From Cyclospora cayetanensis (Eukaryota; Apicomplexa; Conoidasida; Eucoccidiorida; Eimeriidae): a DNA stretch of 36,338 bases. Of this stretch, positions 9,890 through 21,039 are shown in pieces (position 1 is the stretch's first letter; every line of letters begins with the position of its first letter). The stretch is taken from positions 1-36,338 of the forward strand of contig NW_020312228.1 in the NCBI RefSeq assembly GCF_002999335.1, given 5' to 3'. The position numbers and the translations under genes were made by a program. The notes under the pieces are model-generated. The model worked only from the letters and a program-made list of their open reading frames with translations. It had not been told where the DNA came from and did no database searches.

Positions 9890-12800
9890 ATGGCTCGAAT
9901 AGGGGCTTGGTGTAAGGGCGCCCCCGCCGAGGCGGAGCGCCTCCCTGCCCGAGTGCCGCTAGAGATGCAGCAGGAGATCGAGCGAACCACGCTTCTCACG
10001 TCCAAGGAAATACAGGGGCTGTATGATCGGTAAGCAGTTGAAGATTCCTTGCAGGCAACACGCAAGTCGGGAGCAGCCGCGTGTGCATTCCAATTAGACG
10101 CAATTTCGCGGGGAGAGTTCACACATGAACGTAGGGGAGCCAGAGTCGCAGCTAGACGCGAGTTCAAGCAACCGCTTCCGTATAGGCCACCTCTGTTTGG
10201 CTGTGCCAGCGTAGCTCGATGAAGGCGGCAAAGCAACCTCTGAGAATTCTGGACTGAATGCAGACATACAGACATGCAGGCAGAGAGAGACAAGCAGACA
10301 GACAGACATGCAGGCACAGACAGACATGCAGATAGGCAGGCGGCTTCCTCGTGGGACAGAAAGGACTTGAGTGTGCGGGGAAGGGAGGGGAAGGTTGGGG
10401 GGTTGTAGGCAAGAGGCTGAAGGGAAAGATCACGAAGGTTGCTTGGGGGGGCACTGCCCTCGTCTCGCTATCAAATAGGTTATGCCTAATGGATAACTTT
10501 CGTGGCGTGTAAATTTTCTTCTCGGGGAGCTGGTGGTGTAAAGAAGCATTAGTTGTGTCATCGAGGGTGCATGAGGCAGGGTCTTAAATCGTGTCTTATG
10601 GCGATTCCGGTTGAGCGTTTGCCGCTATTTTTCCGTTGTTTTGGGGTCTTCGCTGGCTGCCGTTGAGAGAGAGGCTTCTTGGGGCTTTATTTCAGGCTTC
10701 CTTGCTTCTGCATGCAGCATATGCAGCTGCACTCACTTGCCTGCCTCGGGAGATGTCTCCCCCTGCGTTATTTCGGCCGTGTCGCTGCGGTATGCGACGA
10801 CCCGTGTGCTCAGATATCGAAAGTATGCGCCTAATGGCCGCCTCCTCTTTTCGCGCTTCTGTGATACATTGGGAGTTCTAGGAATGCTCGACGACACAAT
10901 GATAGCCGAGCGAATGTTTAGAGCTTTTGACCAAAACAAGGACGGAGAAGTAAGTGTGTGCTGCCTCGGGGCAGCGTTCTGCCGTCTTGCCTGTTTTACA
11001 CCGCTTGTTTTACGCGATTGTAATCTGGAGCTTCCGAGAGTGATTCCAGAGGCTTCCCAGCAGATTAAAACGCTTCCTAGACTTGCTTTCCCCCCCCTTC
11101 TCCCCCCTACCAGGCAGCGTATCGGTTCTTTGGAGCTTCCTGCAGCGGGGGAGGGGGGGGCAGCCGCCTTGCCTCCCTTAGGGGTAGCGTGATGATGTGC
11201 CTCTCCCTCGTTTCATCTCCACACACAAAAAGAAAGCGCTTCCACGCTTGTATCTCTTCGTGTGCCCTCCTCGACTGCGCTAAACAACGCACATAGAGAC
11301 TGATTTTTATTGTGCGTCCGCATTTCGCTTAAGCGCGTGGACTCTATTTTCAACCTGACAGACCATTTGGCTGTGAAAGTGTGGCTTTCCTGCGTGTCAG
11401 TTGAGCTTTACGGAATTTGCGACTGCGCTGGGCATCATGATGCGAGGCAAGGACGATGAGAAGTTGGATCTTTCCTTCAAAATCCTCAATCCAACGTCCG
11501 CCTTCTGTCTCTGCCATCCACCCTTCTCCCGCTGCTCCGGCTGTTTTGGCCTTTGTTTCGTAATCCCTGAAGCTTCTGCACGGTTTCCTGGGGCCCACGA
11601 CGACCACTACCTGGCGCCTTTCACTGCCTTCTTTTTTGGAGGGGAAGAGAGGAGAAGGGGGAAGGAGATTTTGGGGGCGTTTGTTGCAAGCGTGTTCCCT
11701 CGTGGAATCTGAAAAAAGCATTGTATGCGTGTGCCTTTCTTTTGTGCTCCTCTTTGTTGGGTGGGTGGGGTGTGCCTCTATTTGAAGGGCGGGAGAGAAA
11801 AAGAAAGAGAGAGAGAGGATACTCCGACAGACAGAGAGAGAAAAGGAGGCATATATATATATATATATATACAGGCACACATACATATACATATATATTA
11901 TATACAAATACATACATACATATGTACACGTGTGTGTATGCACTCTTGCCCATCCAGCGCGTTTCCTACGTAATATACACGCCGCCTGTGATGCAATGTA
12001 TGTGACGCGTGTGTGGGGTGCCTTTGCAGCTACTCCGGGACAGGAGAGTGCCTGGAGGACTATCGTTCGCATTCTGCTTCTTCTTCAGACACGGAAAACG
12101 CGGTGCCTGCTGATCCGCCTCGCAACGTGGATAGCCGTCCTGCGGGATCCAGAGCGTCTCTAGAAGGGACAGAGGGCGATGCCATCCCCGGAGATGGGGA
12201 TGTTGCTGCCCCCACTGCCGCTGAGCTATCCTCGTCTCAGGATGTGCGGAGTGTTTCCGAGGAGGGGCCAGAAATAATACTCCCCAGATCCTTCGGCGTA
12301 TCCTGCAGCACGTTAAAGGGGCAGCAGACGAGGCCTTTGGCAGCAACGGTTTCCTCTCCAGCGCGCGGAAGTCGCGATATGCGATGGTTCGAGCGCCACA
12401 AGGCGGTAATTTACGCAGACAGCTTGGGCCTGGAGGAGTTCATGGACCTGGTGCGATGTCTACAAGCCTCAAGACGGGCCTTACTGGGTGGCGAGGGCAT
12501 AGTGGCACCCGACGAGGATATTGCAACTGTGTTTCTGCCTCTTGCCTCCGAGATGCCGGATGGGTCGCGCCGGATGCTGCTACGCGACTTCAAACGCGCT
12601 GTCCTCTGCAGTCCACGATTTTTATGCCTCCTAGGCGTGGTCTCAAATGGTGGAGCTGCCCCTTCCTTCTACCCCGGTAGGCCGCATGCAGAGCTAGCTG
12701 AAGAAGCAGCACGAACGAGGACCTCACAGCTGTACAGCCTAGTGCCGACACATCATCGGGAGCTTTTCTGTGCATAATAAATATCTCTACACACAAATAT

Positions 12801-15800
12801 CAACTTACTTACTACCCGCGCCGTCGAAAAACGCCAATCCGACAACGCTTTTCCCTTTTTTCGAGGCCTTCACTATGTCAGCCAGCGAGAACAGGCCCTC
12901 CATGGCCTGACATGACGATTTTGGCTTTTTCTTGCGTGCTTCTTGTGTATGTATGTATGTTACATGGATGTGTATGTATGTGCATGTCCATGCATATGTA
13001 TGTACATGTATGTGTATATATATTTTTATGTACATGTACATGTATGTACTTGTATGTATATGTGTGCGTGTGTGTGTATGTATACGTATATATATGTATG
13101 TGTATGTATATGTATGTGTATGTATGTATATGTACATGTATGTACTTGTATGGACAAGAAAAAATTGTATGTACTTGTATGTACATATGTATGTACATGT
13201 ATGTGCGTGTTTTAGATGGCCTCATTGCCGCGAGGTCGGACAGGAGACCGTCGCTGCTCTCCGCAACTGCACCCTCCGCACAGGGGGCCCCTGCGCGAGG
13301 CCGCCAGAGTTCTGCGGATTTACGCGCTTCTGTCCGAGCTGAACTGCTGCGGCGAGTGCGTCAGGCAGAGGCGCGTGCAGAGCAGCAGCAGCGTAAGCTG
13401 CATCAGCAGCAGCGCGAGCAGCTGGAGGAGCTCGCCAAGAGCTTAAGGGAGGTTGAGCGGGATGTGGAGGCAGTCAAGGTAGCCCTTGCGCAGGAGGCCC
13501 CTAAAAAGAGTCTCCCGGTGTCTCCTAAATCGCCAGCTGCAGAGGCGCTCTTGGATACACTCCAGGAGAGTCCTTATGGACGCCTTTGCAGCAGTCCCGT
13601 TCGCGATATTCCCTCGAGGGAAGAGGTCAGTCTCTCCGCAAGAAAACGGCGTTTACTGGAGAACGTGTAGCGGAAGTGGCGCTTCTCAGGGCCTTTGTAG
13701 AGGCGGCTTTCGGGTGCATGTTTGTGTGTGGTTTCTGTTTGTATCCATGTATATATGCATATGCTTTCTTCGTGCCTCGCGGCGCTGCATGTGTGACTGC
13801 GGGTATGTATGTATGTATGTATGTGTGTGTGTGTGTGCTGCTTGCTTGCGCCGCGTCATGCGGGTTTATTAGTCTTCCATGATTCAATTGGATGCCTCAG
13901 CTTCGTCAGGCAGTCAGTTTTTAGTGGGGCTGAGGTTGCTGCCAGCAACAAAGGCGCAGTCTTCCATTACCGGTGAGATGCTGCTGGGCAGAAGGCTACA
14001 GCCTGTATGGCGTGTGTTGAACTTTGAAGTTTTAGGCCTGTATTAGGCTCTTTCAATGCGTCTGTCTCACCAGCAGCGAGATCTGCGCATGCTTGGGGAG
14101 GGGCCTTGTTAGAGCGTGCAGTTTGCGGTAGCGCCGTGAGTTGGCGCTGCTGTTTTCTTGTGAATTCAGAAAGCGTTTCCACTCCGCTTTCGCCTCACGA
14201 AGTGGCCCGGAGGTCTCAGACAGCGGAGCCTTCCTGCTCGTCTGCGAAACGCGTAGACGCATCACCCCCTCCAGTCGCAAGCGCAGCCACTGCTGCTGCA
14301 GCTGCTGCAGTTGCTGCGCTGCAGCAGGCTGAGAAGCAGCTTAACCGCATCCTAGAAGAGAGCAGCTGCGCCGTGCCGAACCCCCTCATTCACATTGCAG
14401 ATCAGCTCCTTATCGGCCTAGGAAGCAGCATGAGCCTCGATAGCTCCCATAACATTCTACTTTCGGGGGATGCTTTTCAGGGGGGGCAGAAACCATCCAC
14501 AGTCACCAACGATCTTCCCAACAATCCTGTTCGTAGATCGCTGCTTCTTCCTAAGCTAACCGCGGAGCCTCCGGGGAGGAGTCTGGACGAATCTCAAATC
14601 TCCCCCGCTGGCGGCTCGACAATGATGCTCTCCGAGGGGTCAAAGCGGCACAAAGTTTACTTCGCAGATGGACAGCAGAGAGCTTCTTGTGAAGAAGAAG
14701 CAGGTATGAGCCATTGCAGGCAAACAGCAATTTCTTCTCCAATATCTGTTGCAGAAGGGCTGGCTCTCTTCTCTAGCGCTCCGAATGCCGAAGTGCTGAG
14801 GCCGCGTTGCAGCGATGGGCTGGAAAGGCTCCCGGGCACAGGCGCATGCACGCTGTTACTGCTGACTTACTGTTTGTGTGTATGTACGTGTATATGTGTG
14901 TATATGTCTCTATGTGTTAATGCGTTTATGTGTACATGTGTGTATGTGTCTCTATGTGTTAATGTGTTCATGTGTACATGTGTGTATATGTCTCTATATG
15001 TTTATGTGTGCATGTGCTAATGTGTATATGTATACGTATATATGTATGTATGTGTGTCTGTGTGTGTGTGTTTGCTTGTTTCTTAAAAAGAAGAAGAGAG
15101 CCTTCAGGCTTTGCAAACCGTCCATACTGCCACCCTGATGCCGTTTAAGGCCTCGTATGAGGACGACCTAGACGTACAGGGCGTAAGAATACACAATACA
15201 CCCCTGCATCATCCTATGGTGTCTGGACACTGGGTGTTGGCGGTAGAGGGTTCGGTTGTTGGGTGTCTGTCTGCAGTGGTGGGGTTGTTTCGTGTGCGTG
15301 CAGTATGGGCAGTTTTTTCTTGGTTGGCAATCCTCTGCAGAGGAGCGCAGCGGGATAGAGACGGGGGGCTTTTATTACGGCACTCCGCCAGGGCTTTAGA
15401 GCTTGCACATGCGCGTTCAAGGCGTATGCCGTGGCGTGGTGTTTGCGTATGCGTATTTATGTATATGTGTGTATGTATGTGTATATATGTATATGTGTGT
15501 ATATGTGTGTATATGTGTGTATGTATGTACGTGTGTGTGTGTGTGCCTTTGGCAGAGGATTGGCAGTTCGACTGATATCGCAACCGCTGATGTAGAGAGG
15601 CAAGTCTCCTTGGGATTTAGGTCGTTGGGGCTTGTTGTAGTAGCCCGCCTGTGAGGTTTTGGGCATCGTCGTGAAAAGCAGAAGGGAAAGGGTATTTTGT
15701 GGTGTACTGTACGCTCGCGTTAAAAGGCCGTGGGAGTTGTGTGATGATGGGCTGCTGTGTGCAGTCATCGTGGTAGCGCGCCGACCATGGCGCGACGGAT

Positions 15801-18800
15801 GTATATGAATCGTGCAAAGGTGTATCAACGTCGAAGTGAGCCATTTTACACGCAGTAACGTGCGCCCTTGATGGTGCTGCCTTCTTCGTGGATGGCTTTC
15901 GTGGGGGGAGGATAGCAGGGGGGGGCGGAATCACCGCACACACTTCCCCAATAGGGGTTGTGTTTGTGCGCGTGTCTGCTTCTTTGGGAGGTCTGCCTGC
16001 TGCGAAAAATCTCTTGGAGGCGCATTTTGCTTTTTGGGGATGCCGCCTCGTGGCCTCTGCGGCGGGTGCTTTGCTTCGTGTAGGCTGTCTGTGTGCATGC
16101 ATGCAAGGACCTCAAGGGGGCTTGCTTGCTGGTGTCTGTCCCCTGCAGCTACCCAATGGAGAAGAGCGTCGGGAGATACCATCCATGGGGGTGATGACTC
16201 AGTAATACAGCAGACACAGTGAGTGGCGCGCGCGCAGGATCTCCCCAGCCCATCGTGGACGCTGCAGCGGGGGAAACAGTTTTTGCATGCGGCAGCAGGG
16301 AAACAATATTTGCATGCAGCAACAGGGAAACAATACTTGCATGCAGCAGCAGGGAAACAGTTTTTGCATGCGGCAGCAGGGAAACAATATTTGCATGCAG
16401 CAACAGGGAAACAATACTTGCATGCAGCAGCAGGGAAACAGTTTTTGCATGCGGCAGCAGGGAAACAATATTTGCATGCAGCAACAGGGAAACAATATTT
16501 GCATGCAGCAGCAGGGAAACAGTCTTTGCATGCAGCAGCAGGGAAACAATACTTGCATGCAGCAGCAGGGAAACAATATTTGCATGCAGTTTGATTTTGA
16601 ATGCGGCGCTTTTGGGATTCGAGGTTCGCCGAGGTCCTTAGGGTTTGAAGGCTCTTGTGTGGTGTTTGTTTTTGATCGAGGTCTGCGGGAAAGGAGGCCA
16701 AGGGCTTTGTCGTTCACTTTGGGCATCAGTCTTGGAATATGGTGATAAACATCATGGTTGGCATCCGCTTGGCGGGGGGCCGTGCGATGAGCGAGCCTCA
16801 CAGAGCAGTTGAACCTTACGATTTCCTTATGAAAGAGAAGTTCTCTGTGCTACCAAAGACTGGAATGGTGGACAAGCAAAAGCGGAAAGCTGCCCTGGTA
16901 AGCGAGCGAGCTGCAGAAGCCAAGGAGGTACTCAATCAGGCGCTAGGCGCGCATGCAGCTCATACAGGGGTCACCCCCTAGAGAGTCGCATGTGTGGCAA
17001 AAATGAAGGGATTTTCTTGGGGGCAGGGGGGACCTTGCACATCCATTCCAGTCGAAGAAGAGTACAAGAAACACACGGGGAGGATGCACTAAGGTGGCGA
17101 GAGAGAGACGAGAGGACGATCACGAAGAAGGGCAGCAGCCGTCTTACTCTGCCTTTCTGTGCTTCTGTATGGAATTCTGCGTGCTGCTGCAGTGTGCAGT
17201 TCGCTTCATCGATTATGCGCCAATGGTCTTCCGCCGCCTACGCGCAATATTTGGCATCGACTCTTTACTTTATATTCGATCCGTTGGTCCGGAGCAGCTT
17301 CTGGGTAACCTTATCCTCGGTAAGGCAGCAAGCATGCTCTTCTAGGTGCAGCCTTTTCGCGGAAACCTTCGCTGTCCGTGTGCGAGCGTCTGGCGCGCTT
17401 CTCACCGGGGGCATGTCTGATATTTTCCATGGTGGCGTAGCCATCAGCTGTGTTTGTAGCGAGAAGGTTGCAGCTTGCAAAGAACGAACACACGTGGTTC
17501 CTTGGTACCTGATAAACAGGCACGAATGCATGAGAGAGAGAGAGAGAGAGACAAGAGGAGGCGCAGCCCAGAGGCAAAAAAGAGCAGCAGATATTTGCTC
17601 GAGTTCACGCAACAAGATGACACGAGAGATACTCAGGGGACCCTCGTATGTGTCTGCGTTAGCGCGCCCCTCAGTTTTGCCTTTTGTGTTTGTGCATCCC
17701 AGGAAATTTAGCGTCTCTTTCCGAACTAGTTTCTGAAGGCAAGAGCGGTTCCCTCTTTTACTATACGACCGATGGAAGGTTTATGATTAAGACGGTGAGC
17801 ATGCCTCTTGTTTGAAGCATACTGTTTTACTGGTTCCTTTTCCCTCTGTCCCCCTGCTGGCTGCCGCCTCCGTTGTTCCCCGTGACGTGTGTGGCGAGGG
17901 TGATCACGTGATTATACATGTGGCTGTAGCGGGCTTCATGGATAAACGAATGCGCTGCACAGAGATATGTCATGATTAAGCACTTCAGTCGATTAGAATA
18001 AACCAGTGATGTCTTTTTTTGGTGCTACACCCAATGAAGAAATGCAAGCAAGGAACGTGCGAGCTTCTTTGCCCCGAACGTCCTTCTTTCTGTTTGCGCT
18101 TCTTTTTTAAGGTTTCAAAAGAGACGGCAATTTTTATGCGCTCCATTTTGTTCGATTACTATAAGCACGTCTCCACATGCTCGAACACTCTGCTTACCCG
18201 TTTCTGCGGCCTCCACGCACTTCGGCTCAAAGACAAATCTGGGCAAATATTTGGACTCAAGGGTAAATCAGCTTGACTATCACAGCCAGCCACAAAGGAG
18301 GAGGTTGCAAGGGTACAAAAACGGTCTGCAGGTGTATGGACAGACCCGTGGACGCATAGGAACATTTCGGGTGACTGCTGCGAGCTAGTGTATTTTCTAT
18401 TGTGCTCACAACAGGTGCAATGAATGTGCATCGCAACGTTCAGGGTGCTAGGCTGCGCCTTGGTGTCGTTTCGCATAAGGTGCATGCGCCTATTTTTGAA
18501 GGCCTGGAGAATTATATTTGCACACTTTTGTACAGCTCGTGCTTTAGGTTCCCGTGCAGATGTATGCTTGTATGCGTCCGTGCTGCAAATTGCGCAGAGC
18601 CTTGGAGGCGCAAGACATATTTCATGGTTATGGAGAATTTCTTTCACACCCCCGTGGAGATACACCGCCGTTACGATCTCAAGGGGTCAACGCAAGGGCG
18701 CTCTCTGCCACCTGAGCTTCTTGGGTAAGGGGGTTGTTTTCTTACTCGTCTTTCCGTTCGCCCTCATGTCTCTATTTGCATCGGCGTTTTTTGCTTCGTA

Positions 18801-21039
18801 TTGTAAGCATGTGTACGTGCCTCACGTGCAAGCATATTGCGTACTGTGGCGATATAGAAAAGGTCACCAATTGCAGTTTTGTTGGCACAAGGCGTATCTC
18901 TTCCTCCGTGCAGGCGTATGTTGCCTTTTGTACCTCAGAAGGTCCTTCTTTCTAGCGCAGCTCACCTAACAGGCACTGATTCGGAATATGCCATTTGCAT
19001 TCAATTTGTTTCGCCGTTTTCGCAGTTCCTTTTTCTCTCTATGTTCGCGTTTGATTTGACTTTTGCTTCATTGCATGTCTCAGTGTACAAGCATTTGTTT
19101 ACTTCACAGATCTCCTCCGGTCTGTGTTGTGTGTGCGATTTAACAGTGACTCTACGGTGGCGCGCAAGGATAATGACATCATACGAGACGGAGAGCTGGC
19201 AAGTCTCACAGCTTAAGAAAAAAGATTAGGGACCAGTTGCTCCTTGTTACATGCACAGTAGCTACGGTACAGAAAGTGTCTGCATTGAATAAACGCATTG
19301 CGCGCAAATGGAAGCATACATAGCTGCAGTTTACAGAGGTAAACAGCCCATGCGGCCAGTGCTCGTATTCCAAACCGCATGAGTGGCAGTTCTTTGTCCT
19401 CATTGCTCAATGGTTGTTTGTTAAAGCGTATGTGTATTTTACGCCATTTTCACCTGTCCTTCTGTTTTTTATTATGCGTCCGTTTGTTGTGTACAGATTG
19501 AAATAGGTCCAGAGCGCAAACAACTTTTCATTGATCAACTAACGATTGACGCCACCTTCCTCAGGGACCACGGGATTATGGATTACTCCTTACTTTTAGG
19601 AATCTCCTACGCTCACCGGACGCAAGGTGAGATAAAGCACTAAGGAGACAGGATAGATGCATGTTCATAGAAAGGGGGCAAGGGGTATGAAAAGGGGGAT
19701 TAGGATGTCCGTACCTGTGAACATAGTAACGTTTGCGGGGTGTGGCTGTTGTAACGTTGTAGCTTATGCTGCGATGGGATTGTTGACTTTCAGATTTCAC
19801 CTTTTGTCAGAACGGCACTTTGCAAATCGACGAAGAGGCCCGTTTTTGTCAATTCATGTCGGTCTTTCCTTCTTTCAAGAGCGTAACCACGTTTTTTCTG
19901 CCATCCTTTAAATGCGAAAGCACCTCTCATACTGCAGCGTTTTCCCGTGGTCATAACACTGGCGATTGCATATATTGGCATCTTATCCGGTTGCTTTCCT
20001 GTTGCAGTCTCTGTGCTGGGAACCTTCTGCAGTGAAACTGAGTGGAACGTTATTTCTCGCCATCTCTAACTTTTATTTTTCTAATCTCTACTGTTTTCTT
20101 GCTTCCCGCTTTCTTCAGGATGGACACCTCCGGTGCTTCCGTTTCTGTTAGTGGTAAGTCTACCACAGGCTATATTACACAATGAATGATACGATGTGAA
20201 TATACGTAGCTGAAACCCAAATGGATTCTGTCATGAACATCTCATATCATTTTCTACAGGCCACCATCATCCAAAACTTCTCGAGGACGAGCTGAGGTGT
20301 CCGATCATTATATTTTATGCATTATAGAGCATAATCGTTCGTCTGGTAATATTGTTTTTATTCATTGTATATATGAATGTGGTTGTCTATAGCACCTGCA
20401 AAGCCCTTTATTCTTCTTCTATGTGCAATGTCTCCGCTTTCTAGCATCATCCAAAGCCCGCTGTGCTCTCCGCGTTCTTGTTTACAGGCACGGAGTTCGA
20501 ACGGCCTTTCTGGTGTAGAGATCTCGGGGGCTTGCAGAGCACCGATCGAACGCGGTTGTATTACATGGGGATTATCGATATTTTGACGCACTGGAATTCC
20601 AGGAAGAAGGTGGAGCATATTGCTCGCGTCCTTCAGTGAGTTTTCCTACCTCTTTGCGCTCGAACACCGCTCGTCTATCGGGTACTCGCTGTTTGAAAGG
20701 ACCCTTTGACCACGCGGTTCAGACTTTAAAGCGCCTGCTGTGAATTTTTTCGATGTTACGGAATAGTGGAGTGTCCAGTCGAACAGGGGCCTCGTGGTTT
20801 TCTCCTTCGGTGTGGAATTGCTATCGGTGCAGGACAGGAAACGCATCGGGGGTTTCTTGTGTGAACCCAACTCAATATGCCCGTGAGTTCTCTTGCATTG
20901 CTCTGCTGCGTATGTGTGACCCTGGCTAAACTACTTTTAGTAGGGGAACCAGATTAGCGTGCGCAATGGGAGCGGTTGCGTGTTTTTTTCTTCTGTCGCA
21001 GAGCGCTTTGTTGACTTCATTTCCCGACACACTGTTTGA
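9890..21039 (+). CDS. PIP5K: EF-hand (NCS-like)/phosphatidylinositol-4-phosphate 5-kinase fusion
   Basis: Predicted to phosphorylate PI4P to PI(4,5)P2 at membranes. Exons fitting phase: 9890-10029, 10814-10949, 11401-11495, 12030-12676, 13216-13625, 13918-13972 (uncertain), 14170-14703, 15091-15182, 15556-15599, 16149-16190, 16681-16897, 17193-17319, 17703-17794, 18112-18262, 18598-18724, 19147-19198, 19497-19626, 19794 to about 19882, 20119-20153, 20488-20635, 20833-20882, 21002-21039; about 1140 residues. The N-terminus is NCS-like: LTSKEIQGLYDR, then one canonical EF loop DQNKDGELSFTE (about 86-97); the others are degenerate. The middle is Ser/Ala/Glu-rich with a coiled coil (13320-13470). 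The kinase core has HFGHQSWNMVINIMVGIRLA, IDYAPMVFRRLRAIFGID, SEGKSGSLFYYTTDGRFMIKT-type glycine loop and lysine, YDLKGS, KDNDII, IMDYSLLLGI, YYMGIIDILTHW, KKVEH and NPTQYAQRF just before TGA. Plasmodium PIP5K has the same EF-hand fusion and is ARF-activated. The 13972-14170 and 19882-20119 joins are the weakest. Confidence 0.87.
10258..10342. repeat. CAGA/CAGGCA microsatellite
   Basis: Repeated CAGACATACAGACATGCAGG-like units in intron 1 of the kinase gene. Its sense-strand composition is purine/CA-rich, unlike the TG-rich tracts in the later introns. Confidence 0.85.
11851..11938. repeat. (AT)n and (CA/TA)n microsatellite
   Basis: Ten AT dinucleotides followed by CACATACATATACATATA-like units, inside the kinase intron between 11496 and 12029. 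A purine-rich AGAGAGAG run precedes it at about 11800-11842. Confidence 0.9.
12948..13208. repeat. Long TGTATG/TACATG microsatellite
   Basis: About 260 bases of TGTATGTATG, TGTACATG and TATGTGTATG units that fill the 3' part of the kinase intron before the exon at 13216. All three forward frames are nearly open because the repeat lacks stops, so long Cys/Met/Tyr/Val peptides predicted here are artefacts. Confidence 0.93.
13725..13840. repeat. TG/TATG microsatellite
   Basis: Runs of TGTGTGTGG, ATGTATATATGCATATG and GTATGTATGTATGTATGTGTGTGTG inside the kinase intron after 13625. Confidence 0.85.
14872..15076. repeat. TGTATG/TGTCTC compound microsatellite
   Basis: Compound tract in the kinase intron 14704-15090. 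A longer unit of about 54 bases, containing GTCTCTATGTGTTAATG, occurs two to three times (14905-15010) before simple TGTATG and TGTG runs. Confidence 0.88.
15445..15546. repeat. TGTATG microsatellite
   Basis: TATGTGTGTATG-type units immediately upstream of the small exon 15556-15599 of the kinase gene. Confidence 0.9.
15600..16148 (+). other. GC-AG intron of the kinase gene
   Basis: The donor is GAGAG|GCAAGT, matching the consensus for GC-type donors at every other position, and the acceptor is CCCCTGCAG at 16148. With this junction the frame runs from a phase-0 exon (15556) into YPMEKSVGRYHPWG (16150-16188) and on into the kinase start at 16681. I found no GT donor nearby that keeps the frame open. 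Supported by phase only. Confidence 0.65.
16265..16592. repeat. 24-bp minisatellite carrying TGCATGC
   Basis: Twelve copies of a 24-bp unit of the form GGGAAACAATATTTGCATGC plus GCAGCA. Unit variants recur in order (CAGTTTTTGCATGCGG, CAATATTTGCATGCAG, CAATACTTGCATGCAG), giving a 72-bp higher-order repeat present about three times before it loosens. The array lies in the kinase intron between 16191 and 16680. Because 24 is divisible by three and the unit lacks stops, several frames on both strands are open across it. That reflects the repeat, not coding. Confidence 0.95.
17529..17552. repeat. (GA)n microsatellite
   Basis: About nine GA dinucleotides in the kinase intron 17320-17702. Confidence 0.85.
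19199..19496 (+). other. GC-AG intron of the kinase gene
   Basis: The donor is GAGCTG|GCAAGT and the acceptor is TTGTGTACAG. The upstream exon carries the conserved KDNDII block and the downstream exon carries the QLTIDATFLRDHGIMDYSLL block. They join in phase 0 only through this GC donor, and the spacing fits the PIP kinase family. The next in-frame codons past the donor reach TAA within 20 bases. Confidence 0.8.

Noticed and set aside
12805..13225. Frames rich in His/Thr/Tyr or Cys/Val/Met across the TGTATG tract
   Set aside because: Translation of a microsatellite; the real exon begins only at 13216.
16265..16592. CRISPR-like array
   Set aside because: The repeats are contiguous 24-bp units with no unique spacers; this is a minisatellite in a eukaryotic intron.
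15931..16801. Long minus-strand frames of 256 and 200 codons over the minisatellite
   Set aside because: They are open only because the 24-bp unit lacks stops and is a multiple of three; their peptides are the repeat itself.
20637..20639. TGA as the end of the kinase (ARVLQ stop)
   Set aside because: CA|GTGAGT is a consensus donor here. Splicing to 20833 and 21002 restores the family's C-terminal motif NPTQYAQRF in phase before a TGA at 21037.
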